In this document: piece by piece, positions 24,060 through 30,067 of the stretch
How the letters are laid out: each line of letters starts with the position of its first letter
How positions within the stretch are numbered: the first letter of the stretch is position 1
Assembly (NCBI GenBank): GCA_036939975.1
Contig: JALLPB010000272.1
Coordinates: 1-30,067, forward strand
Source: Cyclostephanos tholiformis
Taxonomy: Eukaryota > Bacillariophyta > Thalassiosirophyceae > Thalassiosirales > Thalassiosiraceae
Reading direction: 5' to 3'
DNA length: 30,067 nucleotides
Position numbers and translations under genes: made by a program
The notes under the pieces: model-generated
Databases searched by the model: none
Told to the model about the DNA's origin: nothing
What the model saw: the letters and a program-made list of their open reading frames with translations, nothing else

Positions 24060-25284
24060 CTACTGGGGAGAGATAAAGGCATCCGCAAAATCTTCGTCTT
24101 TGAAGTCGGTGCTGTCTTTATCATCGAAAATGATGTCCACACCATCGAGTTCGGCCTCGATGCCTCCCACATAAAGATTGGAGTCGCCTAGAGCGCATTT
24201 CGCCCTACCGCACATGGTACAATCGACAACATCGAAGGTCAATGGGGTGATGATGCCTCCGGAGATTTTACTTGGGTAGGGGAGGCCATAGTATTCGCAG
24301 AAAGTCTGCCACGCATCGTACTTCTTTACGCTAGAACAGCATTGTTGGCGAGCAATAAAGCAAAAGCTCCCACTGGCATATGGTGATCCACCCCTGCACT
24401 CGTTTCGGCCGTCTCTGTCACGGTTCGGCCTCTTCGTCGGCCTCTTCGTCGGCTTCTTCGTAGGCCTCTTCGTTGGCCTCTTCGTTGGCCTCTTCGTTGG
24501 CCTCTTCGTTGGCCTCTTTGTCGTCCTCGTATTCGAACTAGGAACCATGCTGTTCACTTGATCCTCGCACATATCCATCAACTCGTTTAGTACTGTGGTC
24601 GTGATTGAAGCATACTTACTGGAACACTGCTCCATAATCTTATCAATAATAGACCCCTCGCAAATATGGACGGATATATCGCAAGTCTGCGAGTAGTCTT
24701 GATAGTTCGCCGCGTTATAAGCCATGCACACATTTTGGTAGACGATGATGGAGGCTGCCGTTTCACCAAGGTCGATACACTGACCAGGATCATCTCCAAG
24801 ACACTGCTTTTCGATTTCGGTGACCTGCGGGTCGACACCGAAATCGCGTGCGCACTGGTTATATGCATCCGTCTGCCAGTTGCCAGTGTGGGAGGGGTAG
24901 GGGTACAGGCTGTCTTTCATCGCCTCTGCGCTCGAGTGAAGATCCAATACGTTGCCGCAGTCGCCGTTGAAGGGTGGCTTCGCCCACAATTGGTTGACTG
25001 AATTAATTCCAGCTTGCGTCCCAGATTGGCAAGCATCCTCTTCTTCGTCTATTTCCGAAACTCGTTCGTCCTATAAAATCGTGTTCAAACGTGAAACATC
25101 AGGGAGACAGACAATTATGTTTGTTAGGGCAAGGGAATTGATTAGGCGCCGACCGACGAGACAGCAAAGCCCACAAGAAACATACCTCTGCAGGTCCACG
25201 GAGAACATGCGCATCAAATGCATACGCCTTAGATGTGTGGACCAATGTTAATGTCGTCAATACGAGCAGGATGAGCTTCATCAT
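24060..25284 (-). CDS. Secreted Cys-rich protein with TKRP tetrapeptide repeats, unknown function
   Basis: Two exons, 25186-25284 and 24060-25070 (complement), with a 115-nt intron (GAG|GTATGT ... TTTTATAG|GAC) give 369 residues. The signal peptide MMKLILLVLTTLTLVHTSKA is entirely in exon 1. The N-terminal domain (about 40-200) has many spaced cysteines, followed by eight TKRP/TKKP repeats, a second Cys-rich part (NECRGGSPYASG, CFIARQQCC, CTMCGRAKC) and an acidic C-terminus (DGVDIIFDDKDSTDFKDEDF). I do not recognise the family. A polycationic repeat beside an acidic tail and a signal peptide is reminiscent of silica- or wall-associated diatom proteins, but this is a compositional analogy only. 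The repeat DNA consists of 12-bp units. Convergent with the KICS2-like gene. Confidence 0.75.
24427..24522. repeat. Eight 12-bp tandem repeats encoding TKRP
   Basis: Units of GGCCTCTTCGTN (plus strand) vary at two or three positions; one unit has GGCTTCTTCGTA and gives TKKP. The array is 96 bp and keeps the frame, so the copy number can change without damage. Confidence 0.85.
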
Positions 25285-25668
25285 GGTTGGTGTTTCGATA
25301 ATGGTGTTCGTTGTTAATGGGATAGTCGTGCCACCGTCTCTCCCCACAACTGTGATCAACCCGAACACGATTATTTTTTTAGAGTATGGTAGAAGAAGGG
25401 CCGACAACAGACAACACATAATAATATTATCATAAAAAAATAATATCTTTCCTTTTATCATGGTTCTCATTTTTATGAATTCAACATGACAACTAAAATC
25501 GGCAAGAGCATAATATTCTCGAGTCTACCAATGATGTACAATCATAGTTATCATATAAAAATCGATATTAGATGGCAGCGAAAATCGACAAATTCCTTAG
25601 TGCCGAGATTCTACAGGCTGACCAGAGCACCTCAGCATCGCATTTAAGTGGCCGCCCCCCCCCCCCCA
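25285..25668. promoter_or_regulatory. Divergent intergenic region, TKRP protein / sulfotransferase
   Basis: 384 bp between opposite start codons; AT-rich (for example AATAATATTATCATAAAAAA at 25420-25439) with a C13 run at 25655-25667 immediately upstream of the sulfotransferase ATG. Both promoters must be here; no named site can be supported. Confidence 0.45.
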
Positions 25669-28016
25669 ATGCCCCCCAATAATTCGGATCACTTTTTTTC
25701 CAAGACCATGGCAAAGGCCCCAAGCACTAAACCTTACCGCGCCGTCGCCGTTGCCAATGGCGAAGACGGCGAATTCTACGATGACCAACAGCCAGGCCAT
25801 TGTGAAGAAAGTGGTCAGGTTGTTGACGACGATGACGACAGTGATAACTACAGCGACGGTGGCGTAGTGATAATCGCGACGCGACAAACCCATGGATTCC
25901 GCCGGCTCTTGACGTCGGCCTGCCTCCTCGTGGCATTGGCCTTTGGGTGCAGGATCGCTTACGTTAAATTGTTTGGGGGGAGAATTACTAGTATTGCTGT
26001 TGTCCACAACAACTTTACTAATGGTTTGACGTCTGAAGCTGGATGGCCTAACGACGATTACTATGCCAATGAGAACGAGTTTGCAGGTAATGATGATGAC
26101 TCATTCGAGGGCGATTCTTTTGTGTTGGATCTGGTGGAAGGAAAGAATATTGAAGGAGATGGAGAAGAAAAATTTGAGGACTACTTGGACGATGAGATCC
26201 AAAACGGTGAGGTGGGGGGGGATTTCGATTCTGACATGGAATATGATGAACAAGGTGAGGAGGTGGGTTATGAGAATGAAGGAGACTTTAGCCAAAAAGA
26301 CACGGAATTCGATGACGAGTATGAAAATGACGCTATCTCTGAGACCGATGATGTAAATTTTCACGAGGATGAGAAAGAACAGGAAAAGGGAGAGGGAGTC
26401 GACGATGAAGGCGAAGGCTTAACATTTGAAATTCCGCATGTTGACGGAGGCGACAACGAAATTTCTCGGTCAGAACCTCTTGAAGACGAAAACGCGGATC
26501 CCTCCGATGAAAATTTTCATAAAGGGGAAAAAAATATCATCGAGGATGCTGATGAGAATGAACGTACGTGGCCGAGACAAACACAAATGCGTTTGGTCTT
26601 CATTTCATGCTTCTAACACTGATTTTTTGACGGCCAACTTTATGCTCCCCTTTGATTATTGGTCCCTGTAGCAGTTACACCCGAAGAAGAATCGCCAGAC
26701 TATTTCATACCCCTTACGCCGGAACAACGAATAAAATTGAAGGAAAAATACCGCGCTACCTTGCGTGCAACCAAGATCGCCCTCCTCATCAGTGCCAACA
26801 GTAACAGTACTGACTTAATCAACCCTAGTCCTCAGCGCACTCTCGTGCTTGGCTCTCATTCGCCCAAGCAATTTATGCACATGCATCACATGAAAACCGG
26901 TGAGGAATCATGCAGTTTAAATCGAATGATAACTCTTCTGTCACAAGTATACATTTATTTCTCACGATTGCTTCTGCGTATCGCCACTTTGTAGGCGGCA
27001 CAAGTTTGGACGGGTTAATTAGGTGCGCACTCCAGAGGCAGAAGGATGTGAACGGTGGGACGATGATTAAATATAACAGTATCTCAGAATGCGGCTCAAT
27101 GGTAAAGCGTTGCATGGATACTTTAGCTGGGCATTTAAATGCCTCGGTAGTTGACAATGTTTTCTATCAAAATGACGCGAAAGGACAACCAAAAGTTGAT
27201 ATGCAATTTAGTTTTGATCCCGCGGATGAAGCATTAGACATTCTCATTGACGACTTAAATGTATGCTCCACTTCCGAAGCAAACGTGATGAGTTACTGCG
27301 CGTCACTGCATGCTGTGAGGACTTTTGGATGGAAGGGTGTAGACAAAATAACGGTTATCCGAAATCCTGTTGACAGAGCCTGGAGCATGTATAGGTACAC
27401 CCTTGATCGATGTTACCATTGCCAGGAGCTGAAAGATGTATTGCGCAAGGTAGAGAACGGTACATTTAAGGGGGAAGAGCCGAACTTTGTGTACAGCCCC
27501 AATGACTCGTGTGCTGTCCAGATGATTGGACATCAAGCCACCAACCTCCTATCTAGTATTGATTTATACAATGTCGCCAATGATGTGCGTTTTCCAAAGG
27601 AACGGGAAATCGTCGCAGAAGCTGTGAGGAATCTTCGCGAGGACTTCACTTGGATTGGATTAACAGATCGTTTGGATGAATCTATTCGCGGGATGCGTGA
27701 CGTGTTCCCCTTTCTGGCAGAGAATTTGTCAGAAACAGCGGGAGTATTACAAAATTTCTTCCAGAAAAGTGGCGATCAAATTGACGACATTAGATTCTCC
27801 TTGCCAGAGGGTTATGACGACACCAAGGGCTGTCCCTTGCCGCATGACAATGGAGGCAGGGAACCCCATTGCGGAACAAAAGAGTTAGACGACGAGACGA
27901 TTTATTGGATTAAGAGGCTGAATAACAGAGATGTGGCAGTGTACAAGGCTGCCGTTGAGCGATTTACGATTCAGATGGAGGTATTGAGCGAATATAGGTC
28001 TGGGTCCCTCAACTAA
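25669..28016 (+). CDS. Type II membrane sulfotransferase with long acidic stem
   Basis: Three exons, 25669-26563, 26672-26899 and 26995-28016, with GT-AG introns of 108 and 95 nt, encode about 714 residues. A short cytosolic tail is followed by a single TM segment (about 80-97, LLTSACLLVALAFGCRIAYV), then a very acidic stem (about 115-300; Asp/Glu repeated) and a lumenal catalytic domain. The 5'-phosphosulfate loop MHHMKTGGTSLD (KTGGT at 373-377) is cut by intron 2 between the T and first G codons. The 3'-phosphate site is VIRNPVDRAWSMYRYTL from 495. This layout is that of Golgi carbohydrate sulfotransferases using PAPS; the acceptor is unknown and could be a sulfated wall or mucilage polysaccharide. 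The acceptor of intron 1 could also be 4 bases downstream with another phase, but the one chosen keeps the frame. Start: first ATG; the frame upstream has only GTG. Confidence 0.85.
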
Positions 28017-28487
28017 ATAATATTAGTATCTGGGATTGTGGACTGTAGCGAATGAATGGCGTTTTAGGGGGGGGGGGGGGGGGGGAATTTTAGCGTTCGA
28101 TAGGATTGTGTATTAAAATAATCGACCCATTATGGATGTTCCGTCCACCCCTTCTCGTCAAGGCAATACAAAGATGAGCCACGAGAAACTTCTCAAAAGA
28201 TATGTGCCAGATAGAAAAAGCTTGACGAGTACATAATTCACAACTCCATACGATGAATAATATGCGATAATTTTGTGATTTGCATGTTTGGAGCTTTCGA
28301 GTGCCCCAAGTGTCGTTTCATTGACCCGATTCCAACTGGTATTTGCCTCTCTTTCCCGTCCACTTAGATGACGGGTTCTTACATCAGCGCGATGATTTCC
28401 CCTCTCGACCAAGCGGCTACATACCCGAATCTATAAACCGAGCGACACATCGAAGTTTAAAAATAAAAGCGAATTCCATCGGGATTC
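28017..28487. other. Convergent intergenic region with a G19 run
   Basis: 471 bp between the sulfotransferase and CDK stops. It contains an uninterrupted run of 19 G (28067-28085) and no credible gene. Short minus-strand frames around 28158-28412 have no similarity I recognise. Confidence 0.5.
28067..28085. repeat. G19 homopolymer
   Basis: The longest G run in the window. Other runs of 12-13 lie at 9386-9398, 11511-11522, 25655-25667 (C), 29312-29324 (C) and 29500-29512. They could form G-quadruplex structures and are also places where assembly length is unreliable. Confidence 0.8.
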
Positions 28488-29837
28488 TCATCGATTGTTC
28501 GGACCTATCGTCATCCCGCCGGGACCGACCGGACGATCGGAACCACCACCGACGGTCCTCCCCCCCCCGCCACCGCCGCCCATCATGTCGTAAAAGAATG
28601 GATGCTTCAGGGCTTCGTTCGCGGTGATGCGTCGCGCCGGATCGTATTGCAGCATCTTCGACAGCAGATCCACGCCCGCGTCGTCCAACGTCGGCACGAG
28701 GCCCCTGAATCCATTGGGCGGGGGGGGATACCGTGGCAGGTTGGGATGATAATCCGGCAGGTCGACCATGCCGGGATAATCGGCGTGGGACGGCGTGCCT
28801 AGCAAACGGAATATCCGCTCGAGCTGATCCCCCTCCGACGTGCCGGCGATTAGCGGTCGACCGTTCGCCATTTCCGCGAATATTATCCCCACGGACCAAA
28901 TGTCCACCGGCGTGCTGTACCGTCGCGAGCCGAGCAATACGTCCGGGGCACGGTACCACAACGTCACGACCTCGTGCGTGTACGACCGGACGGGAATACC
29001 GAACGCCCTGGCAAGGCCGAAGTCGGCGAGTTTCAATTGTCCCTCCCGATTGATGAGCAGGTTGGGCGGTTTCAAATCCCTGTGCAATACCCTGTGATGA
29101 TGACAGTACGCCACCCCCATCAATAATTGATACAAGAAACTTTTCATGATCGGTAATTCCAATCCTATATATGGAGGGAGGAGGGCGGCGGATGAACGCG
29201 AGAGAGAGGGGCACGATTATTAGTGAGTATAATATTATCCGATTCCCAATTTGAAGAATGTGTCGTAAAAAAAATGTGCACTTAAGCCGAATGGGCAGAT
29301 GGGGAGCACCACCCCCCCCCCCCCTTACCCGTATCGCACACGTCCAAATATTTCTTGAGATCTTGATCGAGAAATTCGAAGACCAGCGTTAGCTTCTTCT
29401 CGGTATGGACCACGTCGTATAGGCGGACGATGTTGGGATGCTGAAGTTCTTTCAGACTGGGATGTGTGTACACGAAGAGTCATCAAGGAGCAAGGAAGAG
29501 GGGGGGGGGGGGCGGACCGTGAGAAAATGCCCTCTCGGAAGAATCAAGAACACCCACATGCTCCCATCTTTGGTAGTTCCCGGCCGTCTAACGGGCCCCG
29601 CTACCGGCCAGCAGGGCAAACGAAACGGCAGGTACGCGGCACGTTGTGTCGGGCGATCAAGAAAGTGACAACTCACAGACTAATCTCCCTAATGGCAGTG
29701 CTGGGGATGCCCTCATCCTCGGCCTCGAGACGTATCTTCTTCAATGCAACGATTTCCCCCGACACTCGATCCTTGGCCTTGTATACCACGCCGTACGTCC
29801 CCTCGCCGATCTTTTCCATCTTCTGATACCGCTCCAT
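28488..29837 (-). CDS. PSTAIRE cyclin-dependent kinase (CDK1/2, CDKA type)
   Basis: Three exons, 29677-29837, 29329-29456 and 28488-29164 (complement), with GT-AG introns, encode 321 residues. The numbering runs colinear with human CDK2 through the catalytic core: inhibitory sites Thr14-Tyr15 in GEGTYGVV, catalytic Lys33, the cyclin-binding helix PSTAIRE at 45-51, HRDLKPPN with Asp127, DFG, and the activating Thr160 in [14 protein letters not shown]. Splicing restores [15 protein letters not shown] and [12 protein letters not shown]. Two positions are odd: residue 131 is Pro where CDKs have Gln (KPQN), and the APE motif reads APD at 172. The C-terminus has an extra Gly-rich tail (GGGGGGGR) beyond the kinase fold. 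The protein should drive G1/S or G2/M together with a cyclin. Intron 2 begins GTAAGG with a G13 run, and intron 1 carries a C13 run near its acceptor. Confidence 0.92.
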
Positions 29838-30067
29838 GATGAATGATATTATGGCAAGTACTTTTATTATGTTGCGCGAAAATGGATGTTAGCTTAATTA
29901 GTAGGCGATTTGTATTTGGGTTGAATGCCAATAGTCCTGATGAGTAAAGGCCAGGAGGGGAAGGGGTATCATATCTGATATATATTGCAGGCAGTGTGTT
30001 TGTAAATTTGGAGTAAGGCTGTGATTTCTTTGAGCGTAGAGGTGAAAAACATATAGACGTAAGAACA
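29838..30067. promoter_or_regulatory. CDK upstream region at window edge
   Basis: 230 bp upstream of the CDK start on the minus strand; it should hold its promoter. AT-rich with TATCATATCTGATATATATT (29968-29987). The second copy of the 22-bp repeat is near its end. Confidence 0.4.
30016..30037 (+). repeat. 22-bp direct repeat, right copy
   Basis: Identical and in the same orientation to 398-419. Neither copy lies in a gene; both are AT-rich flanks. Likely part of a dispersed repeat family in this genome. Confidence 0.6.

Noticed and set aside
1..30067. tRNA, rRNA, CRISPR array or bacterial operon
   Set aside because: No T-loop/acceptor pattern, rRNA core or repeat-spacer array was seen, and introns show the DNA is eukaryotic.

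Overview
The window is eukaryotic nuclear DNA, most likely from a centric diatom of the Thalassiosirales type. The sequence shows short GT-AG introns (about 47-220 nt), very tight gene packing, a secreted protein with five CBM14 (peritrophin-type) chitin-binding domains in Thr/Ala-rich linkers, a GH18 chitinase-like protein, a secreted protein with lysine-rich (TKRP) repeats, and a PSTAIRE-type CDK. The diatom assignment is inference from this mix; another stramenopile is possible.

Layout, left to right: a gene-poor edge (1-623); GH18 chitinase-like protein (+); a decayed copy of the 5' end of the ACS-like gene (about 2411-2537); CoA-disulfide reductase/rhodanese fusion (-, 4 exons); ACC-synthase-like aminotransferase (+); CWF19-like splicing protein (-); TVP38/TMEM64 (VTT) membrane protein (+, 2 exons); sphingomyelin-synthase-like PAP2 enzyme (-); THUMP/UPF0020 RNA methyltransferase with a probable organelle-targeting leader (+); CBM14 chitin-binding mucin (-); a 2.6-kb PIF/Harbinger transposon (17681-20317) with a Myb-like gene and a DDE transposase facing each other; a KICS2 (C12orf66)-like gene (+, 2 exons); a secreted TKRP-repeat protein (-, 2 exons); a type II membrane sulfotransferase (+, 3 exons); and a CDK1/2-type kinase (-, 3 exons).

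The twelve host genes alternate strand without exception, so every intergenic region is either a shared divergent promoter (about 290-420 bp) or a convergent 3' region (about 130-960 bp). The transposon sits inside one divergent spacer. Removing it leaves 392 bp between the CBM14 and KICS2-like genes, in line with the other divergent spacers, so it probably landed in a shared promoter.

Gene themes: extracellular chitin and cell-wall biology (GH18, CBM14 mucin, perhaps the TKRP protein and the sulfotransferase); membrane lipid and trafficking (SMS-like, TVP38-like); RNA processing (CWF19-like, rRNA methylase); growth and cell-cycle control (KICS2-like, CDK). The most notable item is the KICS2-like protein: KICSTOR is known from animals as the complex that recruits GATOR1 to lysosomes in amino-acid signalling to mTORC1, and a homologue here would place part of that system in a photosynthetic protist. 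All family calls are from reading motifs; no database search was run.
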